Shown: in pieces, positions 39,601-54,600 of the stretch
Layout of the letters: every line of letters begins with the position of its first letter
How positions within the stretch are numbered: position 1 is the stretch's first letter
NCBI RefSeq assembly: GCF_964355755.1
Contig: NC_092676.1
Location: forward strand, 28,998,288-29,062,287
DNA length: 64,000 nt
Source: Antedon mediterranea
Lineage: Eukaryota; Echinodermata; Crinoidea; Comatulida; Antedonidae
Direction: 5' to 3'
Made by a program: the position numbers and the translations under genes
Notes under the pieces: model-generated
Told to the model about the DNA's origin: nothing
Database searches by the model: none
What the model saw: the letters and a program-made list of their open reading frames with translations, nothing else

Positions 39601-42600
39601 AGGATGAAAAAAAAATTAAAATTGAATGGATTTTAGTAGATTATTGATTTATAAGAATTTTGCTTCAAACAAGAAAATCAACAGAGTTTTAATTCTGAAT
39701 ACTAGTACATTTTTCTTGCTGTGCCTATAACCCCAGCCACTTGGAATATTAGAAAAATAAATATGGAGATACTGTTACGATCTTCAAATCTCTTCACTAA
39801 ATGGGAGAAAATCCTATTTTAGTGTTATTTTTCATTTGGTATTGTTTGTTGTATATATGGAATTTTTATTCTGAAATAAGATATTATGTAAAAAGTGAAA
39901 TCACAGCATACCGGGTGCATCTCCCCGAATGTCACTATTCTTCATATCAGTCACAAAATCATTCAACGACGAATATGACGAACTAGTACTGCCCCCATCG
40001 CTGTCTTCTCCACTCTCATCTGTCGGGTTTGACGAATCAGAATCAGCGGACATCATGCCTTGAATCGCTGTTGCTAATGACGAGTTCTCGGAGTAAACAC
40101 GAAATGTATTTGCTACTAATTGGTGACCAAACCACTTTGCTTTATCTCCGATGATAGCCGGGTCGTAAACACCGGTCTGTATTCTAAGAAAAGTGACGTT
40201 GAGTGGTTTTAAACACGACTCGCCAAAATATTCTATCGCCTGAAACAAAAGAAAATCTATTAGAAACATTTTTCTTTTCATATAGGCCAGATTACACAAA
40301 CCAATAGTGGTGTAGTATATGAGTGCTAGCTTACCTGGTAAACCAGACAATAACCCGTGCTCTCTGGAGGGAGGGCTTAGATACAAAATTAAAATGTTCC
40401 TAGAACATCACTGTACCATTATGGACTAATTAAGTACTATGCCATATACGGCTTTACCACGTTGAAACACCGGTTCTCGTAAGATCACCGAAGTTAAGCG
40501 ACGTTGGGCCTGGTTATAACTTGGATGGGAGACCATCTGGGAATAACGGGTGCTGTATATGGAGCTGGGGTCCCGTTAGGCATTTGAAATCAGCACTGCT
40601 GACTCTTATGACAGCCCCTGCATCTAGTATCTGCCTCAGACTTCTGGTCAAGGTGGGCACTGGACGAGAGAAGCCCTTGATCAATGTTAGGACCAATCAA
40701 GGTGCTTTAAACAGTCCTGGCTTTGTTTGTATCAAACCTGTTAGTGGCGGTAATTATCGCTGTTGGTTTCGATTGAATAAAATATAAAAAAAAACAAAAA
40801 TAAAAACAAAAGACAGGAAATACCTTGCTTACATGAAACTCAAAACATAAGCATTTCATTTAAATCATAGTCACTAACCTGTGTCCTTGCTAAGCTATTT
40901 ATATACTCAGTTTTCTTTGGTCTAGATTCCAAAAAGTTTTTAACTTGAAAAGCAACCACAGGTCTGGGATGAAGTCGTAACGTCCGTGTATGCTCATTGT
41001 GATTGGCTATCACATTTGGCGACATGAAAAATTTGACGATTGCTACTCTTGTTGCAACATCTACCGAGGCAACGTCATTACCAAATATGAGGGCGCTACT
41101 ATTGATGTTGTCGAAGAATTCTTCTGTACGTTCTTCTGTTGGAGAGGGTGACATGTTCATACTCTGTAAAGCCTGCAAGAAATGAAAAATAAAAACATGT
41201 TATCATGGTTTTGAGACACACCTATTAGAGGTACACTTTCTTGTGACATGAACAAGGGACAATAATGTTTAATACTACAGGGATATCTCATCAGGGACAT
41301 CCCTATTACGGGAACACTTTCTTGTGAAATGAGCAAGCTTGGGCAATGTATGTTTTAACACTATAATCAATATCTACTTTAGGGGACACCCCATAAAATG
41401 TGAATGATGAGTAAAATCACATCACATCAATAAGATTACAATTTCTTCTGCTTAGTAATGTTCCAGAGTTGTAAAGCTTTGTTTCCACTTAGATGAAACC
41501 CACTTACAATCCCATAGTTACTTATAAGCCCAAAGGTACATCAAGTCCGAACCACGGTTCAATAACACAATGATATCAGTAACAGCTGTTATGATGGTGA
41601 ATATAAATTTGCATATAGTCTGGAAACTGACATGTTATTGTTGCTTAATAGCAATAGCAATTATTATTATGTATACAAACAATGCTTTTAGCTCATTATG
41701 TTTTAAAGCTTTTATAAGGTAAATTAACTTTAAAAGCATTATGGTTATAAAAAAATCCTCCACCAATAATAGTAAACCATCACCACCTATGTAGATAACA
41801 GAAACAGAAACCACATTTTACTACTTTAAATATTTTCCTAGCCCAAAACTAAAAACTCTTCTTTTTTGGGGGGTTTGGTTTATGTAATATACTAGATACC
41901 ACTTTGGATCTGTACTCATAGTTCGGGTTTGTAATGACAGATGGACTCAGTGGACCAAAAACAAAAATACTTTGGAATAAAAACCATTGCACATTGTTTC
42001 CACTAGAGTTGTACTTCATACAAAAAAATTGTATGAAGTAGTAAGTTAGACTTTATTATAAATTTAATATTGAAAATGAAGTTGACGAAAAGGTGAAATC
42101 TTTTTGAGGTCAGTTGTTAATAAAGCTAATTATCAAGACTTGTCATCAAGAAATAAAATAAAGTCTTTATTTCTCCATGGATTACTTATAATTATTGCAA
42201 TTAGTGATTTAACTTGATTAATATTAAAGTGTGAACATTATTAGATTGATAATTAATTTATTGATTGTTATGTGAAAACAATTGTGAAAAAGAAGAAAAT
42301 AAATTTGAAACCCAATAAAAATATGATAAAAAAAAATATATATATATATAGACATATACCATGCACCGTTCTAAAAAATCGTAAAATTTGAATAAAAATA
42401 TTTAGAACATGCCATTCTAAGAAAACTGAAGCATGTCAAAAACTATTAATTGAGGAGAAAAAAAATGGTTATACCAAATAAAAATGGTTAAAACCAAAGC
42501 TATGCTGCAAATTTGACAATTCTATGCATTTTTCTCAAAATGATAGGGAAAAGAAGTTGTAGCGCGAGTTCATGCTTAGTTATTTACCCGAGTAAGTTGG

Positions 42601-45600
42601 TGCTCTTTTCACCAAAGTTAGCATTACTTGGTCCTGGAAGTCAACTTTAAAAGCTCTGTCTACACTATCAAACTAGTGTGATGTACCCAAATATGGTAGT
42701 GATATGCCCAAATATGGTAGTGATATGACATCATCATGTCCATATATGGGCATATCACATTTTTTTGTCACATAAAATTTGGTAGTGTAGACAGAGCCTA
42801 ATACCCAAGTAAATTGAAGCCTGAATTGAGCCTAGTGTACAATGCAATATTAGTGACAATCAATCATATTAAAAGCTTTCATTTGCATTATATGTATGTC
42901 ACTGGTGACAATTATGGTTGTTGTGATAGCTTTTGCAACAGTGCCAATTTCTGAATGACAACAGCAGTAGTGAGCATGCAGTATGTTATGGGCGATTGGT
43001 TTTGTGATGCAAGTGTCCGACATATTTCAATTAAGCGTGAGGAATGTTTAAAAGCTCCTTTGTCACCTCTTTTTTAAATCTATGTAAATTATTCTCATGC
43101 AATCTTTTTTTAGAAAACTTCCCAACAAAGAATAATAAACTGTGATGGATTATTCAAGATTGGTTTGTCAAAGATGAAAATGTTAAGTATGCAAATGCCT
43201 GATTTTACAAAGCTTACCCCATTCTCAGTCTGAACAGTAGAAACGATCTGATTGGGTGGGGCAAAAACAAAATATGAACATAAGTCAGGGAGGGAATAAA
43301 ACAAACACAATACTGATTTGATATATAGGATGAAATGTAATGATGTCCTTAGAAAACTCCATAGGTCCATGGAGTAAAGAATACTCCATGATAGGTCACA
43401 GTTCAGGTTTTTTTTTTGTATTTATTGAAGAGAAACCAAAGCATTTTGAACTGTCCTTTAACCTATAGCATTTTCTATTGATAATGCCCATAGCCAGGAT
43501 TTAACAAGTGGTTGCTTTTTTCCACTACAGGAAAAAAAAGTCATGAGGCTAGTTAGGAATATTTTAATTTTATTAAAGAGGGCCACTGAATATCAGTTAA
43601 CCCATTGGGGTAAACCGGAAGGGGGACCCTCTTTAAATATGGTTGAAAAAAAAAAATGTTATTTTTACTAGTACTCTGGATTGAATAGGACAAAAAAAGA
43701 GGGGAAAGGGGGTTTGGTTCAAATCCCCCTAGCTACAGGTTTGGTGATGTACTATACACCATGCCACAACGTGGTGAGAATGTGAGAAAGACTCATGCTT
43801 GCTAATCCATGGGATTAATTAATATTAACAGCATGCAATCTTACTATTATCCAGTTTATTTGGATTAATACTTTGGACTAATCCTCTGGATTACAGTATT
43901 TTTATAACATTTTACAAAACAAAACAAAATAATTGCATGAAGCGTAATGATCTTTCCAATTTCACCAAAAAATATTCTTATCAATTTGACGCTTTACATC
44001 AGAGAGTTAAGAATGACGTTCCATTAATCCCTTTTTAGTAATGACTTACCTGCTTCAAATGCGCCCTCAACGTCGATCCTTCTGGTTCGGGTAGCTCGGG
44101 TAAAAAATTACTATCAGTGGGTGATACAATCTATGAATTAAAAAAATGAAAAATTAGCAACATTCACAATTTTTTTGAAAAAATATTTTAAAAACATAAT
44201 GCATACATACATACACAGTACTTATATAATGTTTGATGACATTGACATGACAGAGATGATTTACAACCCCTCAATAAAAGTAACTTGTGATCCAGTAAAT
44301 GAATGTTTAGAATTTTGCTGGTTAATAAAATTTAAATGTTGAATATTCCAGAAAGAATTTGAAACAGAACTAGATTTTATTAAACAAATTACAAATTCAA
44401 ACCAACATTTATTTCATTAAATGTAATTAAAATATAAATAATACAGAGCATAAAGGAAGGATCAACCTAGAAGTTGGCCCTTTAACAAGACTGTTAATAC
44501 AAACATCGATAGATTTCTGAATGTTATTATTTTGAGGTTTTCTTTAGTGTTTTCACCTCCATTTTGCTTTCAATACTCACACTACTGTAAACTAGGCCTC
44601 AAATAAAGCTAAATTATTTTAAATGTCTACTGTAAATCATCGCCTTCACACACGACATGAATAATCCTAAATTCAGCTTGTGTTTCAAACGATAATATTC
44701 TACGATATCAACATCATCTTAAATTTGCTTTCTATCATTCCAATGTCTAAATCATTCAATTGATATTCAATAATGTGTATGTCACAAACTGTAATTTCTT
44801 AAAAACCTCTAACATTTTAAATGGGGTTCAGATACTAAGGTAAATTGACATGGTTGTAATACATTAATATAGGTATTTGTATTGTGTAATCACATACAGT
44901 ACACAGTATTTTGTAATGTGTAATCACATACACAATAAAAAAAAAAGTTGAAGTCCCTTTTTAACCATTGAAATACAGTAAATTAATCTACAATTTACTT
45001 TTTAATTTACACAGACCTGTTGATTGAATTCAAATTGTAAAAGAATTTTATTTTCTAAACAAAATGTACAAAATATATAATTCTTATGAATGAATGATTT
45101 ATTTTTTTAAATTCATGAGTATAAGTTATATTTATTGATATGGGTTCGTTTAATAGCCATTGGAATAGCATTGCCTATCATTTCTTACTAACTGTGATAA
45201 ATCCATATTCTTGCATGGTCCATATTTATTGTATGAGTGGGCTTAATGTTTCTATAGCAATTATTGATTTTCAATGAACCACCCACAGCATGTCGGAAAG
45301 ATTATGAATACAGAGCGCCACCTACAGAATGCCTGAAGATACACATGGCATAAAGAAGATTGACACTAATGTATTTCCAGAAGATAAGAAGTTTATTTCT
45401 ATTTTCTCCTTTTTTTTAATTAACAGATTTTTTAATAGTTCAGAGTTCATCCTGAGTAAAATACTTGTTTTGTGATTAAGATTATATTCTATATTCTCTA
45501 ACTTAGATATAGGCCTATACTACCACTAACATACTGTAACATTACTATTGTATAGTACAGTATCAATATATAGCCTTGTATACCAGGGAGTTGTAAAATA

Positions 45601-48600
45601 CAACTCCCTGGTATAACTGTAGGTTTTTAAAGAATATTCCAAATAAGTAAACTATACTCCATGTACTTTTATACAAATCCTATGTAGTATAGCTGTAGAT
45701 CAACACTTTATTCTCACAATATTTGTAATCTTGCTTTTTTAAACCCATGGCATATTAGAATGTTAGGCATTAGTACTCCATGTTCAAATTTACTAAACAA
45801 CCTTTAAACGACCCTTTTGTGTACGGCACACAGATGTTTATCTAACCACCACCCACGGAATTTAAGGATGTTTACTTTTATAATTTAACTAAAATTATAT
45901 TTGCTTTTAGTTATCTCAAGTACATGTTCTATAGGCTATTATTTCAAAATATTTTGGACGTGATATAATCCTATTAGTGTTTTTTACCTCAATGCAGGGA
46001 TAAATGCAGGGATAAAGACAGGCACAACACTTTGATCTAAACATAATCTATGTAATCCAATTCACCAAATTTTGTACAGTATGCAGTGGAGTTGTGTCTT
46101 GGTGGTTAAAATGCTTGGCTACCAATTCAAGTGTCCTGGGTTCAAGTCCTGTCATGTCAGGATTTTTACTAATGACAATTTGCAACTCCACTCCCAAAGA
46201 CTTGTAATAAGACTTTGTTTATGTAGAGCATCTTGTGTCTTGTGAACAAGATTAGAAGGATAGTGAATGAAATTGCTTTGGTTATCCTTGGCAATACATA
46301 TTAAACAAGACTATACTTATTTCAATTACTCTGGATGCAGAGCTGAAAAAGTGTGCCAATGTTTAAAAAATGTAGCTTCTAAATAAATTATTATTACTAA
46401 GCCTCTACATAAACCAAGTCTTATTACAAATACATTTCTCATCTTAATTACTTTTATCTGATCAATTTCCATTGACTACAGGCTTTCATCACTAAAACAA
46501 TAATTATATTTTAATACAAGGTCGCTGACTGAATAATGACTTATTAGTATTTAAGAAATAGACTAAAATTATTATGCAAATTAGTCTGTTTAATCATCAT
46601 AGAATAGAAGGCCGGAAAACTACAGTACATTAATATCTATGCTTAACGTACAGTAATATATTTTGTTCTTTCTAGTTTTTGTAGTTGTACCACTTTGAGT
46701 AACGTTGATGAAAGACAGAGTAGATGATGATAAATTTGTGATCAATAACGTTGCCAATTAATCTGTTGATACTTACTCTATTGGAATCCAAATCCACCAG
46801 CCAGACGTCGTCAGGTAGACCAAAGTTATTCTTGTAAAGAAGAAAACTCGCAGGAATCCCAATGACAAATGGTGTTGGCGCTAGTAACAACTGAAATCAT
46901 ATTATCAATTAAATCAAATTAAATATTAAAAAGACAAAATTAAAATCATTTTAATATATTCTTATTCTTAAACATATTTATTTCATACCAAATCTTATCA
47001 TGTCCCCTATTATAACATTTGAAAATAAGTACTGTAATGTACAGTATATGTACTTAAAATAAACAATTTATTGTTATTGTTTAATGTACTAAATGTATTT
47101 AAAAGACTACAATAATCTTTGCAAGTGCACTGAGATTAACTATGGAGATACAATATACTAAGTACAGACTGGAAGACGGCAATCACTACACAACTAAGGT
47201 CTGGAGAACTGATTAATTAATCTTAAGATACATTTATTAATTAATAACAAGACCTTTGGTACTGGACTATTTCAAAAGGATGACAGGTTATAAAGATAAT
47301 ATTATAACTAGTTTGTAATCAATTTTCTTACTTTTAGATTGCAGATCAAGTACCTACTATAGATACTGAAACCTACGTATGGATAATTGAAATAATCCTG
47401 TTAAATTTGCATACAAATCCATTATCTTAAGGATGTCCTTAGAGATTAAAGCCAATAATGGCATAAATAATCCGTTGTTAATCCAATGAAAATAAACCAG
47501 ATTGATTTACAATATAAACGCAAACTTAATAATCCTTCAATTTTTTAATAAATTTATAACAAAAACATTTATAAATTGGATTAAACAATTTAAAATTTGA
47601 CACCACAATCTCTTCTATTCGGAACTAGTACTTGAGTTGAAAGCTGTTGGCACACCTAAAGGATTATTAGTGTATGGCTAACAAAGAAATCATCAGGAAT
47701 ACTGTATGCATGTCCAAACAAGAGGTAATTTTCAACATATAGTACAGTAGTAGTACTGTATGTCAGTTTGCAGTAATGAACAAAATCACTGTTGGCACAA
47801 TTCTGATATTGTTGGGTAGTTTAGGAAGACAAACTTATTATATTTTGACAAAGTTATCTTGAATCTTCATCCCACTAGTCTATGAGAAACTAGTAACCTT
47901 CTTGTACTGATATCATTTTTACTAGAAAATTAACTACACACAAAATCCTGTCGACACTATCAAATTAGTTTAACAAAAATATGTGATGATGTCATCATGT
48001 CCATACTGTATGGGCACATTTTTTTTATTTTGTTGCATAAAGTTTGATAGTAGACAAAGTTTAGCATGATTAAAACTCTGTCTACACTATCAAACTTTAT
48101 GTGACAAACACATGTGATGTGCCAATATATGGACATGATGACATACGACATTTAAGCATATCACTACCATATTATTAAAAAGAGTATCTCACTGTACTCA
48201 AAACCTAGAATAAATATTGTAGAATTTGAATGCTAACATACACATTGTATGCATATTTTACATAATGCAATGTAGTTTGATACAGAGGCAATTAGTGATA
48301 ATAAATAGCATATTAAACTGTAATGAAACACCTATATTACATAATTTATGTTTAAATGGATGGTAATGGCTTCTTCATTTTATAATCGTTGTGTGGGCAT
48401 CGTATCGTATATCTTTGCTCAATCTGTTCTAATTGTGTTGCGTTTACAGTTGACAAAACATTTGATATTTTATTATGTTAAAGACACATACTTATTTTAC
48501 AGTGTTATTGAATTGATTTTGTTATACCTACAGTACATCTTTTATACTATCTTTTTTATAATGGATTATACAAAATGATATCTCATTTTGAAAAACAGGT

Positions 48601-51600
48601 ACAATTTCAATCAAATTTGTGTTAGCCTTTTGTGGATATTAAATGGGACGTAAAAAGCACAGAGTTTAGTTTGAAATTTTAAAAAATCAACAAAGTGGCA
48701 ATATGTCTGACTTCAGTTACTACAGGTATGGTGTATGCTGTTTTGAAGGCGTCATCTCCACCATTCAATACCCCACCTTAAAATCAACCGCTCCCAATTA
48801 CTCCCTTAAGGGTCTTTCACACCTGTTCCGGCATGGTTCCAGTCCGGCACGGGCAAATCAAACGTCATTGTTTCGTTTCATATTGATTGGCGCATACCCG
48901 CATGAAGCGTTGTGAAAACGAAGCATTAACATTTGATTTGAGATCGGAACCATGATTTGAAAGACCCTTCATAGACTTGATGATACAAGATACTGTACAT
49001 ACCTGTTCTGCTGATCCCATACATGTTGGTAGCAAGGGTATAACTGGAAACATATACTCCATTGGGTATATCATGTTAACAAACGCTAGTACACTCATTG
49101 ATAGTGCATTGTAATCTCTTGACTGTAAAACAACCTACAAAAACAACATTTACAGTAATTATTATATCTTATCAAGCTTATTATATTATGTTATAGTCAC
49201 ATATTTTGCTTTTTGTAGTAGTAGAGATATCACTGGGTGGTTTAGAATTTATTTCTAAATAAAAAAATTATATTTACACCTTTACTAATATAGAATCTCT
49301 TTTTAAAATATTGGAAAAAACCCTGAATATCATCTGACAGTTTAACAATGAATATGGTATAATACTGTATACTATTATTCCGTAAATTAAACAAAATATA
49401 TTTTCTGCCTAACAAATAACATGTTTTATTGTGTTTAATAATATTCTTTTCATTTGATTATTTGTTTCATAAATTTATTTAAGCTAATATTGTTGCCAAG
49501 GTTTATTTATTGTGTCAGGTTTTTATGCTTGATTACAATCATAAAAACAATCGTACATTCTGTGCAAATAGTTGAGTACATTATTCTATGAATTGATAAA
49601 TACAGCAATATCTAGATTGTTTGTTTCATCTTTTGACAATCATAATAATCATATTCGGAAACAGAGTAGTTTGCTGTGTCTGCGTCTAAAAATAATATAG
49701 ACTGTTCAATTAAGAACTAGCACAGTGACAATATGAAGGAACTACGTATATCCATAGAAGATACAATCAACAAAGAACAGAAAGCGTAACACTAAAGTGC
49801 TATCATCATAAAATATATCCTTAGTAAAATTTACTTAAACATAATAAACTATATTTAGTACAATTTAAAATATTTGAGCCTAATTAATGAATGTTTATGT
49901 GTTTATGTAACAAAAAAATAGATGAATAATACTTATGTTAATAAAGAAATATTATTATTTGATTAAATTCACTTTTTTATAATTTCAAATTTACCCAACA
50001 ATGACAACAACCATTTTCAAGGTAATGTAGTTTACTGTACTTCATACATTGTATAAAAGATCTATACATTTGACAAATGCTATTTAAAGGTAAATTTCAA
50101 TTGATTTGTACGCTAGATGATTAACTATTTTAAGTGTTATCACAACTAGATCGAAATAGAAGCAATGTTAAATGAATGAATGCAATATTGAACAAGAATC
50201 AGGATGCGAGAGAAAAAAATGCCAATAAGATGCTATTATGAGATCGACTTTTGACATCTGCAGCGTACGTCATCGTACAATTGCATCGGTTACATTAATG
50301 GTTTTCTTGAAGCAAAAGGTGTAGAGTGTGAATCGTAGCTTGCGTCATTGATGATTGTAAGTGTGTTCGGTGAAGCGTGACATTATCATTGCATACTGCA
50401 TGCTAAGTTTCAATCTATGAATGTTATCGTTCTAACACCAGATCATAATGATATATTATGAACAATTACATTAGATGCATAAACTACCCAACCAAAACTA
50501 ATTTTATTATTGTAAATTAAACAAGATCATCAAAATGTTATTTATAGCAGGCCTATTGAGCTAACACATACAGTAATGTATAACAAACTTAAGGATATCA
50601 AAATTACTTAATATTATCGATATCCAGATTTATTGTAATAATTGTTTTTCTTTATTCCACAAAAGCCAAATTCAATTAAAAATTTATTCATAGACGTTCA
50701 TCATTAAAACTAAAATATCTACCAATAAAATTAATCAAAAAATAACAGAAATTAGCAGTTTAATACTGAGCACAGTACTGTACTTCAATTGATGGGAAAC
50801 TTCAAAACTAAATTCAATGACTTTACATGATATCATTATTACAAGAAGAAAACTGTCATTTCTCAAATTCACACTGTGAACATTGGTTATAAATTATTAA
50901 ACATGAAATATGAAATTCAAAATGCTGACAATAGATGCTGACGTCAATGCATTATATTTCAGTGGAAAAAACATGAAAATGTATGTGAAAAGTAGAACAA
51001 AGTTTAAAAACAAAAAGATCAACATTTCAAATTTTAACAAGCACTGCTAGTGACATGAAAGCATTCTCTATCTATTCTCTAGGAAACATTGATCATTTTG
51101 TGCACAAATCTAAAGCTGTCTATACACTATCAAACTGTATGTGACAAAAGATGTGATGTGATATATGGACATGATGATGTCATATCACTACTGTATTTGG
51201 TCATATCACTACCATATTTGGGCTGATCACACTTTTTGGTCAAACTTGTCTGATAGTGTAGACAAAGCTTTCAGGATGAAACTAAACACAAGCTAAAATG
51301 TACATGCCTAACTTTACTGGTTAACTATAAATAAATGGAATACCAACCTTATTTTCTAAGATAATAAGCGTCAAGACTTTGAGACAGGTCTCCACGCCAA
51401 GTAACTCCAGTGGTAGATGTAAAGGATAGTCGACCAATGAGAACCTAGTATGGTCGGGTAGTGCAAACGTCAACGGAGAATGTAAATTGTTTGGCAACAC
51501 ATCTAGCTCAACTCTTGTCTTCCCTGGTACGGGCACTGGCGCACTTAATAAGCGCAAAATCCACGTTTCTATTTCACGGATGTCGTGCCGAACCATCGTT

Positions 51601-54600
51601 GGTATCTCATTGCATATACCGGTTAAAACGCCCCAAATTGAATCCCTTAAAGAAAAAATAACATGCCAGGGTTAGTAGAATTTTGTTTTTTATTATTTTA
51701 ATAAAATTTCAAAACAACAAAATATTGCATGTCATAAAGAAATAAAATGGTTAGATGGGGAAGAATTAATTAACACTTTTGTACTATTAGCATGGCAGAG
51801 AAAATTACTGTCACGGTGAAAGTATAGTTTTGATGGCGCATCCCTTTCTGATCCACAATTTATGATTTAGGGACAAATGTTAAACTATAAAACTATGATA
51901 CTGTATGATGATCAAATAAAGATTGAAACGTTGAAGCATGGCTTGCTTCTCATTTCTTGGAGTTAGTTTTATGCTATGATACTGTATTTCATTTATATAA
52001 TAGTTATTTTAGCTTTAGTATGCTAAAATAACTATTTAGAGCTAGTTAGGTAACCATATAAACCATCATATCTAGTAAATTGTCATTATTTATTGGTACA
52101 GGTACTATAGGCAGATGTTCCACTATAAAATTCTTACAGTATTTTCCTGGGAAATAGGCTTTTTTTAGTGTAGCCAGTTTTAAAAGCAATAGTCTGTAAA
52201 ATTAGATGAAAATAGATTTACCATCTATTTTCGTATTTTAGTCCCATTGGTTTGATAAAAAGAATGTTATACACATAGCTACAGCTAAGTTTCTATTGAC
52301 TATTAATTGCAGATAGTCAGTCAGTACTATTTACTTTAGCAATGAGTAAATGGGAGGAAAATAAAAAACGTGATGAACCTGATGCTTCACGTGTAAATTT
52401 CATTGATTTTATTGGACAATTCAAGGAAGAGAAATCCATAGAAAGTACAAGATAATGCATTGTATTGCATTTATTCAGCTGATGCCGCTATACAGAGTTA
52501 ACAGGGCCAGTAATAGAAAAAAACTAAATAGATTATTTTTGTATTTTTGTGGTAAAAAATAACGAACAATGGTTGCCATTGTATTAATTGTTCGTATTGT
52601 AGTCGACTTTTAAAGTGATTATTCAGTTATTTTAATGCCAAAATATTTTATATTTGAAGGTAAATTATTGTGGGGGTGTATGTATTGTATTGTATTGAAT
52701 GTGTATAACAGTTTACAGTACATTCACCCATCAAAATATAAAGGATCTTTATAAATTAATTATTTAACGAATGATCAATCATTCATTATATATTGAGTAT
52801 GATGATACTGAAAATGTTTAGAAAATTAATTTGTACATTGTTTTAACCAAAAAAATATAACAGTAGGCTTACAAACATTTGCTGCTTACATATGTTAATT
52901 TGAATGCTAATAGTATATTGCTTTTATTTTTAATTAAAATTATTTAATCAAATATTGCAACCAATTAATAGTAAACAAATAAAATTCAATAATTGAGCTG
53001 TCAAATGCATTTAGACTTTAATAATCTTATTTACCAGAAGCCTCTAGTCAAACCAATTCTAAATACTGATGACCAAACAGCACAAAACAATTAAAAGATA
53101 ACAATGACGCTGATTACGTCATACAATAATTGATTTTACTATTAGCAAAAGGCAAGCCCGAGATAATTCTTAAGAGTTATACACGTGCATAATACCGTGT
53201 GCTTGCGTGGTAAATAGCGAAGACATCAATTATGAAAAGTAGATGTCAGAGATGAATTACGTCGTTGCTGTCGTTGTACCAAGGACTTGCTATATTTCAA
53301 TAAGGTCAAAGTTTAAATATTGCTATACAGTATTATGAATCAATCATTATTAATTAAGTCTGTTTAAAGATGACAGAAATTGTGAAATATTTAATTTCTA
53401 TCATAAATTATAATTATTAATAATAAACAAGATTCATAAGGAAATTTCATGACTTTCTTCTACTGTAATACACCATCCATATCTTCTCTAATGAAATTTA
53501 ATAATCATAAAATATGAATTTTTCCAGACTTGTAAAAATGAGAATCAGCTGTTACGTGATGTTACACAACGTTCAATATTGTGTTACCGATCAATAATAA
53601 GGGTCAAAAGGTCAAACATGATGACAGAGGATCTATGTTAATGTTCAATATTAACATTTAGGCATGTACTTTACTCAATTATTATTTAATAATAATAACC
53701 CATTAAAGATTTTTTTGTTTTGTTAATAATACTGTAATTGTAATTTCACATACTGTAGTAAAGTAATACTCAATATATTATATTTCATCAGTGTATAGTA
53801 AAATAAAAATAATTCATAGTAATTGTCGTGCTACACAAATGTGCCTACATTGTATCAGTAAAACTGTATTTGATTTATTGTCAATTATCTTTTGAAATTG
53901 TTAATCTATAAAGTAAATTTTTAAAACGTTATTTGGATCTGAAGAAATCTGGAGAAATAAAGTAAAGTATTATAGAATTGAGAACAATTCTAAACTGCAT
54001 AGTACTTTATGCAATGATTGTTGACTTATTACAATATGCATAAAGCTAATTAAAGTTTAGTATGCTGGGCCCCATGTGCATGATGCTGCATACATACTCA
54101 TGACAAGCTACAGTAGGCAGTGTTGTTTAGATTTAATATAATAAAGTGATAACAACGATCTCTTGGGTTCATGTAATAACACATTGTCACATTAATGTAA
54201 TTTTGAAGTTAACATAATTACAATACAGTACATTAGCTATGTATACATCCGCTTAACATTTACAGGCTTATTGTACAGTGTAAATATGTTTTTCAGTCAC
54301 ATGACAGAAATGAGGGGTATTAATCTGTGCATAACACATATTTCAGAAATATTGTTTATTCTTTAATTTTTTAAGAAGAAAGCAAAATGAAAATATATTT
54401 ATGTTTGAAAGAATGAAGGAAATAAATGTTGTTTGATGAATGAATACTTACTGAAACTCAAAATTAATATTTAAAAAACTCAAATACTTTATATTTTTAA
54501 AAACACCCACCTTAAATTATTTTTTCCTGCATGTTTTCTACTGGTACTTCTGTCATGACATGCGTCAATTAACCTCTTCAAAATAAAAAGACATTCTCTG

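Larger units (their letters stand above)
44131..46776. other. MADD intron 4 content
   Basis: 2.6 kb: a perfect short hairpin at 45,579-45,615 and a family C SINE at 46,088. Remainder AT-rich. Confidence 0.6.
46891..49002. other. MADD intron 3 content
   Basis: 2.1 kb: two adjacent M1 copies (47,948 and 48,070) and M2 copy 2. Plus-strand open frames at 48,348 and 48,703 look incidental. Confidence 0.6.

Noticed and set aside
40441-40561. Functional 5S rRNA gene
   Set aside because: Single copy within an intron, several changes from standard 5S, and fused to a SINE body with an A-rich tail.
43488-43745. Old DNA transposon with tagccaggattt / aaatccccctagcta ends
   Set aside because: The ends resemble a known style of inverted ends but pairing is poor; kept only as a remark in the intron entry.
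50943-50952. CRE site tgacgtca in a MADD intron
   Set aside because: A single 8-bp match in 64 kb with no clustering or promoter context.
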